The notes below the pieces were generated by a model. The model was not told where the DNA came from and ran no database searches. It saw only the letters and a list, made by a program, of their open reading frames with translations. From Planctomycetota bacterium (lineage in GTDB: Bacteria > Planctomycetota > Phycisphaerae > Sedimentisphaerales > SM23-30): 12,751 nucleotides of DNA. The translations under genes were made by a program, and so were the position numbers. Positions 7,480 to 12,751 of the stretch are shown in pieces; the first letter of the stretch is position 1; the number at the start of each line of letters is the position of its first letter. The stretch lies in contig JAKQBU010000063.1 of assembly GCA_029573975.1 (NCBI GenBank), positions 1 to 12,751 of the forward strand, in the 5' to 3' direction.

Positions 7480-8368
7480 TTTCACAAGGCTTATCTATTT
7501 GCAGGTACTCGTCCGCATCAATTCCCGCAATCCGAACGGGACGCTCAAACAATTTCGTTCGATCCGCCGGATCGGCGCGAAACCGGTGTAATTTCAGATG
7601 GATATACGTATCATCCGCCGGATACCGCAGCAATATATCCCCGGGGATCCAGGATGGTTCCAGAAGCTGATAATCCTGCAGGGTGCTTTGCATCAGGATA
7701 TTTCCCTCCGGATCAAATTCCGTAATCTCGCAGACCAGATAGGTATATCGGTCAAAAACCATCTTGCGCTTCAAATACGATCCCTCCCCATACGCTGCAA
7801 TGATACTGAAACTGTTTGTTTGCGGATCATACACCGGCTCCAGAACCTGATTCGGATCCGGCGCCAAAGGCCGCAGGCCGATATATTCCAGCAAAATCTG
7901 CGGATTCATCGGCATGTTTTCCGCACAAGGCTTGCCCAGATGTTCATATTTGCCCCATTGTGCGATATTCTGCTTGGGATTCTTGGAATAAATCCAGTAT
8001 TCCTTCTGATTGGAGGCAATCACAAAAGCGCTCCCCAGCGCCGTATCCGCCTGCAAATGCACCAGGGCCGCCCCCCCGGCTTCCAGCGGCGGTCGGTAAA
8101 ACACTTTCCCGGAGGAATCCTTGTAATTGTGTTTCTTCCCCTGGCTGTCCAGCAAATTCACCTCCCATTTTTTCACGAAGGCCCGGAAGGGCGGAATACT
8201 CGCAATATTGGCCTGATACTGCGCCAGAATCGCAGCGGCGGACAAAGGCTCCGGCAGCGGACGAACTTGCCGCTGCGGTTCGCAGCCCGTCGCCGCCAGA
8301 TAAAGAATGACCCCCAGCCAGCCAATCGCTGTTTGTGTCGTACGACCGGTATTTTTTAAGAAATCCAT
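7472..8368 (-). CDS. Probable lipoprotein with LolA/LppX-like fold (hypothetical)
   Basis: A 298-aa exported protein. The N-terminus has a hydrophobic run (IGWLGVILYLAATGCEPQ) ending in a plausible, not perfect, lipobox ATGC with C29 as the lipidation site; +2 Glu suggests outer-membrane sorting if the E. coli rule holds. The mature part is rich in beta-strand patterns, including KEYWIYSKNP (residues 121-130), YLVCEITEFDPEGN and LQDYQLLEPSWIPGDILLRYP. This alternating layout resembles the open-barrel LolA/LppX/outer-membrane lipoprotein-sorting family, but key residues are not diagnostic, so it is a fold guess. The gene lies 29 nt after the small cysteine protein and overlaps the RDD gene start by 8 to 14 nt, implying coupled expression of two envelope proteins. 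It looks complete, with normal codon use. Confidence 0.7.
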   Translation of the reverse strand: MDFLKNTGRTTQTAIGWLGVILYLAATGCEPQRQVRPLPEPLSAAAILAQYQANIASIPPFRAFVKKWEVNLLDSQGKKHNYKDSSGKVFYRPPLEAGGAALVHLQADTALGSAFVIASNQKEYWIYSKNPKQNIAQWGKYEHLGKPCAENMPMNPQILLEYIGLRPLAPDPNQVLEPVYDPQTNSFSIIAAYGEGSYLKRKMVFDRYTYLVCEITEFDPEGNILMQSTLQDYQLLEPSWIPGDILLRYPADDTYIHLKLHRFRADPADRTKLFERPVRIAGIDADEYLQIDKPCENE

Positions 8369-8397
8369 TCGGCCTCGTTTCCCCGGTCGCCGCCGGT

Positions 8398-8886
8398 TTA
8401 CAGCTCGCCGTGCAGAATGCTGCTGAGTTCCTGCGACACCTGCTCAATCTGCGGATCGTCCAATTGCGGATTGACCACCTCATGCATCTCTGTTTCTTTG
8501 GCAAAACGCATTTTCCAGATTTCCTGGCCCGCCTCCCGCCGGGTGTCCTCATACTTCAAAATTTTCTTGCGCATTAGGATCAAGGCCAGCACAAAACGAA
8601 AATGCACCTTGATCGGCTCTTTTTCATCCTCCAGCCGCTTGAAAAAATTAATTAATATTTCATCATCGACAAACAGCTTCTTCTTCTGATTCGGCAGGGG
8701 CATGGCCGTCTTCCAATAACTGTACACCTGCGGCTGGGCCGACTCCCAGTATTCCACACAATAATCGCAGCGCTCGAAAGTATCCTGCTTGTCCAGCAAA
8801 GCCGCGTAATATTCCTCGCCCGGCCGCAGCTCGCGCCCGGTCCCCGAACATTTCCCCGTACTCCGTTGTACTTCCCATTGTTCCAT
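8398..8886 (-). CDS. Small conserved-looking protein with Cys motifs, function unknown
   Basis: A 162-aa soluble protein with no signal peptide or membrane helix. The N-terminal 60 residues carry a compact motif: C13 in TGKCSGTGREL, PGEEYYAALL (22-31), then FERCDYCVEYW (37-47) with C40-x-x-C43 and W47. The layout suggests a small treble-clef or zinc-ribbon-like module with only three visible cysteines; a fourth ligand could be a His or acidic residue. The rest is charged and helical (about 73-135), ending in an amphipathic segment PQIEQVSQELSSILHGEL. I recall similar 'Cys-GREL-PGE-YY' proteins in planctomycete genomes, but this is memory, not a search. CAGGAGT lies upstream of the ATG at a long spacing. 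It is the third gene of the parB-led minus-strand set. Confidence 0.65.
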   Translation of the reverse strand: MEQWEVQRSTGKCSGTGRELRPGEEYYAALLDKQDTFERCDYCVEYWESAQPQVYSYWKTAMPLPNQKKKLFVDDEILINFFKRLEDEKEPIKVHFRFVLALILMRKKILKYEDTRREAGQEIWKMRFAKETEMHEVVNPQLDDPQIEQVSQELSSILHGEL

Positions 8887-8940
8887 ACGTTCTTGTAGTG
8901 ACTCCTGCGTTACCTAGTAAATAAAAAGGATTATAGTGGA

Positions 8941-9333
8941 TCATTCCTGGGAATCAAATACTAAGTAGGATTTAATTTTCTCGATGGTTTTATCCCCGAT
9001 GCCCGGCACCTGAGTTAAGTCTTTCGCCCGGCGAAAAGGATCCTGCTGGTGCAGGCTTTGATAGTGCTCCCGGAACTGAACGATTTCCATCGCCCGCACC
9101 TTTCCGATCCCCGGCAGCCGGGCCAGGGATATCCAGGTTTCCCGGTTCGGATTGATGCGATCCTGCACCGCCATCGAAATCAATGCGCTTCCCTCGCCGG
9201 AACGTACGCCGTATTCATTCTCCCACAGCCGCAGTCCTGCGAAAAACAAAGCCGTGAATAGCAGCCACCCCCAGAGAGCCGCCCTCGATCTTTGCCGCAT
9301 TTTGCTGTTACTAATAAAATCAATATCTGCCAT
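8941..9333 (-). CDS. ComEA-like helix-hairpin-helix protein with one membrane helix
   Basis: About 130 aa. An in-frame TTG at 9345 gives 134 aa, but I favour ATG 9333; neither has a well-placed ribosome binding site (AGGA is about 1 nt from the TTG and 13 nt from the ATG). In the 134-aa numbering a single transmembrane helix lies at about 24-41 (LWGWLLFTALFFAGLRLW). Two HhH units follow: LARLPGIGKVRAMEIVQFRE (74-93) and DLTQVPGIGDKTIEKIKSYL (109-128), after the 'RINPN' lead-in typical of ComEA ('xxINxNxAsxxeLxxLPGIG'). ComEA-type proteins bind DNA non-specifically outside the inner membrane during uptake; short anchored HhH proteins also occur where competence is not known. It begins 31 nt after the parB stop. 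Confidence 0.8.
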   Translation of the reverse strand: MADIDFISNSKMRQRSRAALWGWLLFTALFFAGLRLWENEYGVRSGEGSALISMAVQDRINPNRETWISLARLPGIGKVRAMEIVQFREHYQSLHQQDPFRRAKDLTQVPGIGDKTIEKIKSYLVFDSQE

Positions 9334-9364
9334 ACGCCGAATCAAATCCTATATGTTATCCCCA

Positions 9365-10279
9365 TTATTGCAGCTTTTCCCGGATCCGGTCAAAATCATC
9401 CAGATTGTAAAACTCAATAATGATTTTTCCCCGATGGGCCGTGCGCCGGGCCGTATGAATGGTGACCCTAGTTCCCAGCGTGCGGGTCATGTCGTGCTCC
9501 AGTTCCTGAATATGGGGACTTTTTTGCGGTTTGCCGGAAGAGGGGGCCGGCACCTGCTGCAGAATCTGTACCAGCCGTTCGAGCTTCCGCACCGAAAGAT
9601 TCTTCTCCCGCACCTGGGCGGCCAGCTCTTTCTGCCGGGCCGGCTCCTTGATGCCCAGCAGCGCACGGGCATGGCCCATGCTCAGAGAACCATCCGCTAC
9701 CATCTGCTGCAGCTCCGGCGGCAACTCCAGCAAACGCATGTAATTGGCTATGGTCGAACGGTCCTCCCCCAGCCGCTGCGCCACCTCCTGCTGGCTCAAC
9801 GAAAACGTGGTAACATAACTTTTATAGGCGCGGGCCCGCTCAATGGCATTCAGATCCGCCCGGTGAATATTTTCAATCAGCGCCCATTCCAGCATCTGTT
9901 CTTCACTGGCATGACGAACGATCGCCGGGATCGTACTTTTCTGGGCCTGAATGGCCGCCCGTAATCTCCTCTCCCCTGCTATCAACTGATAATTGGCCCC
10001 CATCGGACGAACCAGAATCGGCTGAATAATGCCATTGGCCTTAATGGATTCTGACAACTCCATCAATTCCGTCTCATTCCATTTCTTACGCGGCTGGTGA
10101 GGATTACTCGTAATCTTGCCCACCGGAAGCTCGATCACCGCGTCAGTACGGCCCGCGGCATCCCCAACAGATTCATAAGTCGTTTTACTATAAGCAGATG
10201 CATTCTCTATCTCCTGTATCCGCGTCGAAGTAAGAAGAGAATCCAGCCCCCTGCCTAATCGTTTTTTTACTTCATTCAC
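9365..10279 (-). CDS. parB: Chromosome-partitioning protein ParB (Spo0J/Noc-like CTPase)
   Basis: A 304-aa centromere-binding CTPase that loads at parS and spreads as a clamp to organise the origin region. The N-terminus KKRLGRGLDSLL (5-16) is the ParA-interaction peptide. The CTP-binding boxes are present: NPHQPRKKW (59-67), GERRLRAA (102-109) and ENIHRADLNAIERARAY (136-152). The parS-reading helix-turn-helix is around 161-184 (LSQQEVAQRLGEDRSTIANY), with SMGHARALLGI at 200-210. The C-terminal 50 residues form the dimerisation domain. The start is GTG, supported by GGAGG 6 nt upstream; an ATG four bases further in is out of frame. Two parS sites lie 130-223 nt upstream. No parA adjoins it, which is unusual for a chromosomal parB. 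Confidence 0.96.
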   Translation of the reverse strand: MNEVKKRLGRGLDSLLTSTRIQEIENASAYSKTTYESVGDAAGRTDAVIELPVGKITSNPHQPRKKWNETELMELSESIKANGIIQPILVRPMGANYQLIAGERRLRAAIQAQKSTIPAIVRHASEEQMLEWALIENIHRADLNAIERARAYKSYVTTFSLSQQEVAQRLGEDRSTIANYMRLLELPPELQQMVADGSLSMGHARALLGIKEPARQKELAAQVREKNLSVRKLERLVQILQQVPAPSSGKPQKSPHIQELEHDMTRTLGTRVTIHTARRTAHRGKIIIEFYNLDDFDRIREKLQ

Positions 10280-10296
10280 AAAACACCTCCATTTGC

Positions 10297-10316
10297 TATG
10301 TTATATATATAACATA
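10297..10316. promoter_or_regulatory. 20-bp perfect palindrome before parB
   Basis: TATGTTATATATATAACATA is a perfect 20-bp palindrome whose edge is 18 nt upstream of the parB GTG start, followed by a partial repeat (ATATATATAAC, to 10324). It could be an operator for autoregulation, or the TA steps could supply the parB -10 element or an easily melted segment. Low-complexity TA tracts are readily palindromic by chance, so the functional reading is inference; the palindrome itself is directly visible. Confidence 0.4.
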
Positions 10317-10408
10317 TATATAACGGTGTCATATTATTTTATTTTTCAAAATTATATATTTTTGTTTACCGGAAACAAGAAAATTGTCCATACTACACCA
10401 AAATTATT

Positions 10409-10424
10409 TGTTCCACGTGGAACA
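10409..10424. other. parS site 1 (perfect palindrome)
   Basis: TGTTCCACGTGGAACA, a perfect 16-bp inverted repeat containing the invariant CACGTG core and the flanking TGTT/AACA. It fits the conserved bacterial parS consensus (TGTTNCACGTGNAACA). It lies 130 nt from the parB start. ParB nucleates here and then slides outward. Confidence 0.93.
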
Positions 10425-10486
10425 CTACCACATTCCGAAAATACCCAAAAAAAATTATATCTCTTATTCACTTTCAGACGCAAAGG

Positions 10487-10502
10487 TGTTCCACGTGAAA
10501 CA
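10487..10502. other. parS site 2 (Bacillus-type consensus)
   Basis: TGTTCCACGTGAAACA, identical to the well-known Bacillus subtilis parS consensus, with one asymmetric base pair relative to a perfect palindrome. Its centre is 78 bp from the centre of site 1. An in-frame GTG of a possible small ORF (10495) lies within the site. Confidence 0.93.
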
Positions 10503-10761
10503 ACCTGTTCTTAAAATTAAATTTCGTTTGCCACTCTATAAAACCAGTTTAAAAAATATTCTTTTCTTGTTAACACCAAACTCAATCCTGCTAGCCAAAA
10601 ACAGTTCTATCACCCTAATAACTAGGAGTCATTGGGCTTTTGAAGCTGGCGACATAATGAATTGTTCCATAATAAAAGAGATTAAAAACCTCTTTCTGAA
10701 CAATGAAGGAACCACCAAAATACGCTATTCGCTTCCAAAAACGGCTCTGGCTCCCCCATAA
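10495..10761 (+). CDS. Possible small protein overlapping parS, faint DciA/DUF721-like pattern
   Basis: Low confidence. The frame has no stop from 10324 to 10758, about 145 codons, which is long for such AT-rich DNA. The best-supported start is GTG 10495 inside parS site 2, with AAAGG 8 nt upstream, giving 88 aa. The only internal ATG is late. The segment SSITLITRSHWAFEAGDI followed by IIKEIKNLF and TTKIRYSLP has the order of features seen at the end of DUF721/DciA proteins (strand, S-x-W-A, helix, IRY strand). DciA loads the replicative helicase and is often encoded near dnaA/gyrB. The match is by eye and needs a one-residue gap; AT-rich codon use differs from all neighbours. It may be a remnant, a transferred gene or chance. 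Confidence 0.3.
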   Translation: MKQPVLKIKFRLPLYKTSLKNILFLLTPNSILLAKNSSITLITRSHWAFEAGDIMNCSIIKEIKNLFLNNEGTTKIRYSLPKTALAPP

Positions 10762-10895
10762 CAAGGGGACGAAGAGTTTTTGCTGTTGGCGTCAATGATA
10801 CTAAATGATCAAGTTGCCTTCCTATATATGAACTCATTTCCCGTTAGCATCCGCATCTAAAATGTTTAAAAAAAAATTAAAGTAACACTAATTGT

Positions 10896-10910
10896 GGATA
10901 TAGTATATCC
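10896..10910. promoter_or_regulatory. 15-bp palindrome upstream of flippase (candidate operator)
   Basis: GGATATAGTATATCC: two perfect 7-bp arms around a central G, 72 nt before the flippase ATG. A further GGATAT half-site occurs at 10959-10964. This is the shape of a binding site for a dimeric regulator of the polysaccharide genes, but no cognate regulator is present in the window and the function is inferred from symmetry only. Confidence 0.3.
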
Positions 10911-10981
10911 ATTAATGTTTATTATGCGGCTGTTTGAAAATTATTCTTATCCTTGCGAGGATATGCCGATTTTAAAGTAGT

Positions 10982-12493
10982 ATGTCAAAAGTAAACGCTA
11001 CCAACGGCAATAACCTGATGGCCGTCTGCCTACGCGGCTGCAGCTGGGTCGGCTTGGGCAGCTTGAGTGCGCAAATCCTACGCATGCTGCGGCTCTGGTT
11101 CTTGACCTACCTCCTGGCGCCCGGCGATCTGGGAATTTTGACCCTGGTATGGTGCGTCTTCGCCTTGCTGCAGGAACTATCCGACACCGGCATCAAACAT
11201 GCCCTCATTCAAAATCCCAACGGACATAACCGGCACTACCTCGACAACGCCTGGCTTCTCAACCTGATGCGCAATGTGCTGCTCTATGGAATTCTCTATC
11301 TAACCGCTCCTTATATCGCCAACGGTTTATACCAGAAACCCGAGTTGCAGCAGGTACTCCGGCTGGCCGGCACGATTTTTCTTCTGGATGCCTTCACCAG
11401 CGTCAGCCTGATCCTGCTTCAAAAACAATTGCAATTCAAACGGATCACGCTGGTTACCCTTGCCGGAAATGCCGCCAATTTACTCGCCACCGTCCTTTTC
11501 CTCCTGCACGGCCAGGAAATTCGCGGCGCGGTCTTCGGCGAAATAATAGGGGCATTTACTATATGGGCCCTTAGCTATTTCATCCACCCCTACCGACCCC
11601 GCCTCCACTGGCACCGAATAGCCGGCAAGGAATTGCTCGGCTATGGCGTGATGGTTTACCTGGCGACCCTCCTCGATGCGTTTGGACTGCGGCTCGATAT
11701 CCTGATCCTGGGTTTCATTGCCGCCAATCAGGACGTGGGAATCTATGGCCTGGGGATGGCCGCCGTGATGGCCCCCTGTTCTATATTGTCCCTACTAATA
11801 GTTTCCGTCGGCTTTCCGGCGCTATCCCTGGTGCAGCATAACCGGCAGGCCGTGCGCCGGGGCGCCGCGGAAATCACCAAAGCCGTACAGTCGCTCGCGG
11901 GCCCGCTCTTCGCCCTGCTGTTTCTCCTGGGACCCGATCTCGTAAAAATCCTCCCGATCAAGTATGCCCCGACCGGCGTGGTAATCCGCTGGCTCTCCCT
12001 CTATGGTTTTACCGTGGTTTCCCTGCGTCAGATCTCCCCGGCCTTGTACGCCATCCGGAAGGTCCACTGGTTTGTACTCCGCGGCCTTCTGAATATTCTG
12101 CTGCAAGCGGTTCTGATTATCCCCTTGTACCGCAAATATGGCTTGGCCGGTGCCTGCTGGGCTGCAAACATCACCTTTCTGATTACCACTGTCCTGATCT
12201 GGGCCGTGGCCCTGCGGGAACTGCGCTGGTCCTGGCGGCAGTGGATTCAGGATACCGCCGGAATCCTGTGGGCCTGGCTGGCGGGCGGCCTGTGTTTTGC
12301 GGCGGCCTGCCTGGTCCTGCATCACATGCGGTACCCCTGGTCTGCCCATCTGCCCGCCCGCCTACTGGCCACCCTGTTGGGGCTTCTCACCTATGCCGCC
12401 GGCTATTACCGCTATTATTACCGGAACACCCGCATCCCGCCTCTGGCCCCAGCCGCCGATGATGCACTTCTGCCCGCCAGAGAATTGGAGTGA
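10982..12493 (+). CDS. Polysaccharide flippase, Wzx-like (MOP superfamily)
   Basis: A 503-aa polytopic inner-membrane protein with about 12-14 hydrophobic segments. It most likely flips undecaprenyl-linked oligosaccharide units to the periplasm. The N-terminus GLGSLSAQILRMLRLWFLTYLLAPGDLGILTLVW has the 'GxxxxQxxxxxxxxxLxxLLxPxdfG' layout of the Wzx/RfbX polysaccharide-synthesis family. Later features include SDTGIKHALIQ (67-77), a shared Wzx-like patch, and a loop carrying DILILGFIAANQDVGIYGLGMAAV, typical of the second half. The start is not well marked: no good ribosome binding site precedes ATG 10982, and a later ATG at 11018 is possible. It is followed after 3 nt by the acetyltransferase start, so it heads a polysaccharide operon. 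O-antigen versus capsule cannot be told. Confidence 0.88.
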   Translation: MSKVNATNGNNLMAVCLRGCSWVGLGSLSAQILRMLRLWFLTYLLAPGDLGILTLVWCVFALLQELSDTGIKHALIQNPNGHNRHYLDNAWLLNLMRNVLLYGILYLTAPYIANGLYQKPELQQVLRLAGTIFLLDAFTSVSLILLQKQLQFKRITLVTLAGNAANLLATVLFLLHGQEIRGAVFGEIIGAFTIWALSYFIHPYRPRLHWHRIAGKELLGYGVMVYLATLLDAFGLRLDILILGFIAANQDVGIYGLGMAAVMAPCSILSLLIVSVGFPALSLVQHNRQAVRRGAAEITKAVQSLAGPLFALLFLLGPDLVKILPIKYAPTGVVIRWLSLYGFTVVSLRQISPALYAIRKVHWFVLRGLLNILLQAVLIIPLYRKYGLAGACWAANITFLITTVLIWAVALRELRWSWRQWIQDTAGILWAWLAGGLCFAAACLVLHHMRYPWSAHLPARLLATLLGLLTYAAGYYRYYYRNTRIPPLAPAADDALLPARELE

Positions 12494-12496
12494 TCC

Positions 12497-12619
12497 ATGC
12501 CCATCCATAGCCGCTCGGATTACCTGCACTACCTGCAAGCCGACTTATTCAACAGCAACCTGGAACGCTGGACGCTGGCCGAATACCTCAAAAATGACGT
12601 AAGCGTCCAGAGAGGATAG
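12497..12619 (+). pseudogene. Serine acetyltransferase-like gene, 5' fragment interrupted by IS66 insertion
   Basis: ATG 12497 has GGAG about 6 nt upstream and begins 3 nt after the flippase stop. The 34 codons before the insertion read MPIHSRSDYLHYLQADLFNS, then NLERWTLAEYLKND. This resembles the N-terminus of the serine O-acetyltransferase-like proteins common in capsule and exopolysaccharide clusters ('K-x-DY-x-YLEAD', then a short linker and an IWKFQR-type helix). The expected helix is missing: after codon 34 the sequence turns exactly into an IS66-type terminus, and the frame runs six more codons to TAG at 12617-12619. The catalytic left-handed beta-helix would lie beyond the window. The family call rests on about 20 residues, so it is moderate; the interruption is clearer. 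Confidence 0.55.
12599..12615. repeat. IS66 terminal inverted repeat (end proximal to transposase C-terminus)
   Basis: GTAAGCGTCCAGAGAGG starts at the point where the acetyltransferase reading frame loses its family resemblance. The first seven bases are the family hallmark. The inner boundary of the repeat cannot be set without the other end. Confidence 0.6.
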
Positions 12620-12654
12620 CGGGTTCGAAAGGGCAGGCGGAAGGTGGAGGGGAT

Positions 12655-12750
12655 CTACTTTTCCGATGGAGTCCGGTATAGGAGCCATTGATCGGGGAGT
12701 AATTCCAATAAACGGCTGACCGGAATACCGGGCAATCGTTCGAGGACATC
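12655..12750 (-). CDS. IS66-family transposase (TnpC-like), C-terminal fragment
   Basis: The last 31 residues of a protein that enters from beyond the window: DVLERLPGIPVSRLLELLPD, then QWLLYRTPSEK and TAG. IS66 transposases commonly end with a 'WLxDVLxRLPxxPxxRIxELLPxxW' segment, which this follows closely. The stop is 56 nt from the element end, a normal distance for IS66. The catalytic DDE domain is outside the window, so activity cannot be judged. Confidence 0.62.
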   Translation of the reverse strand, partial: DVLERLPGIPVSRLLELLPDQWLLYRTPSEK

Positions 12751-12751
12751 G

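Larger units (their letters stand above)
10280..10981. other. AT-rich intergenic centromere-like region between parB and flippase
   Basis: About 700 nt between divergent genes with base composition far more AT-rich than the flanks. Visible contents are the parB ribosome binding site, a TA-rich 20-bp palindrome, two parS sites, a low-confidence ORF (10495-10761), and a 15-bp palindrome at 10896-10910. Only one near-match to a DnaA box occurs (TGTGGATAT at 10893-10901, one mismatch), so it cannot be called oriC, although parB plus parS implies the origin is near. From 10762 to 10895 I see nothing I can name. The region must contain promoters for both divergent genes, but I could not assign -35/-10 boxes with confidence. 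Confidence 0.6.
12599..12751. mobile_element. IS66-family insertion sequence, one end (partial)
   Basis: The sequence from 12599 begins GTAAGCGTCCAGAG, matching the characteristic GTAAGCG terminus of IS66-family inverted repeats. It is followed by a 40-nt non-coding stretch and, on the minus strand, by what looks like the C-terminus of an IS66 transposase. The element runs off the window, so the other inverted repeat and most of the genes are not seen. IS66 elements make 8-bp target duplications; the candidate is AAAATGAC at 12591-12598, which should reappear after the far end. Confidence 0.72.

Noticed and set aside
7598..8359. A 253-codon plus-strand frame opposite the lipoprotein gene
   Set aside because: It is antisense to a protein with signal sequence and coherent strand patterns, and lies against the operon direction.
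10293..10514. A 73-codon plus-strand frame over the parB upstream region
   Set aside because: It overlaps the parB control sequences and both parS sites, lacks a sensible domain, and conflicts with the longer alternative frame.
10893..10901. DnaA box and hence oriC in the AT-rich region
   Set aside because: There is a single one-mismatch site and no cluster; parS shows origin proximity but not the origin itself.
12621..12635. GGTTCGAAA resembling a tRNA T-loop
   Set aside because: No acceptor, D or anticodon arms can be folded around it, and it lies in the non-coding end of the IS element.

Overview
The window looks like a chromosomal segment of a Gram-negative bacterium with moderately high GC. 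A Lol-type ABC transporter (lipoprotein release from the inner membrane), a probable lipoprotein and a long-chain polyprenyl diphosphate synthase all imply a diderm cell. The set of families (RDD protein with a large extracytoplasmic domain, LolA-like lipoprotein, short helix-hairpin-helix membrane protein behind parB, IS66 element) feels like Planctomycetota or a relative. That taxonomic guess is inference from gene content, not a search result.

Layout. (1) Positions 3-5653, plus strand: the last codons of an FtsX/LolC-E permease, its ATPase LolD, a class IV (branched-chain) aminotransferase, a polyprenyl synthetase, a stand-alone DUF89 phosphatase of the PANK4 type, an M29 metallo-aminopeptidase and a HAD hydrolase. 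From the aminotransferase to the HAD gene, gaps are 39, 4 and 17 nt and then a 4-nt overlap, so this reads as one operon of housekeeping and metabolite-repair enzymes. (2) Positions 5668-10279, minus strand, convergent with block 1: parB, a ComEA-like helix-hairpin-helix membrane protein, a small cysteine-containing protein of unknown function, a LolA-like lipoprotein and a signal-peptide/RDD membrane protein. They are closely spaced and probably at least partly co-transcribed, starting at parB. (3) Positions 10280-10981: an AT-rich intergenic region, unlike everything around it. It holds two parS centromere sites (one a perfect palindrome, one the classic TGTTCCACGTGAAACA), a 20-bp palindrome next to the parB start, a 15-bp palindrome before the flippase, and a low-confidence short ORF. 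(4) Positions 10982-12598, plus strand: a Wzx-like polysaccharide flippase followed by the first 34 codons of a probable serine-acetyltransferase-like gene, the start of a surface polysaccharide locus. (5) Positions 12599-12751: the end of an IS66-family element, inserted in that acetyltransferase gene, with the transposase C-terminus on the minus strand.

How it fits together: ParB loads at the adjacent parS sites, so this is very probably close to the replication origin, although no parA, dnaA or convincing DnaA-box cluster is visible. No complete novel defence or biosynthetic system is evident. The items most worth a second look are the parS region with its possible small gene, the parB-linked cysteine protein, the PANK4-type phosphatase, the RDD fusion, and the IS66 disruption of the polysaccharide gene.
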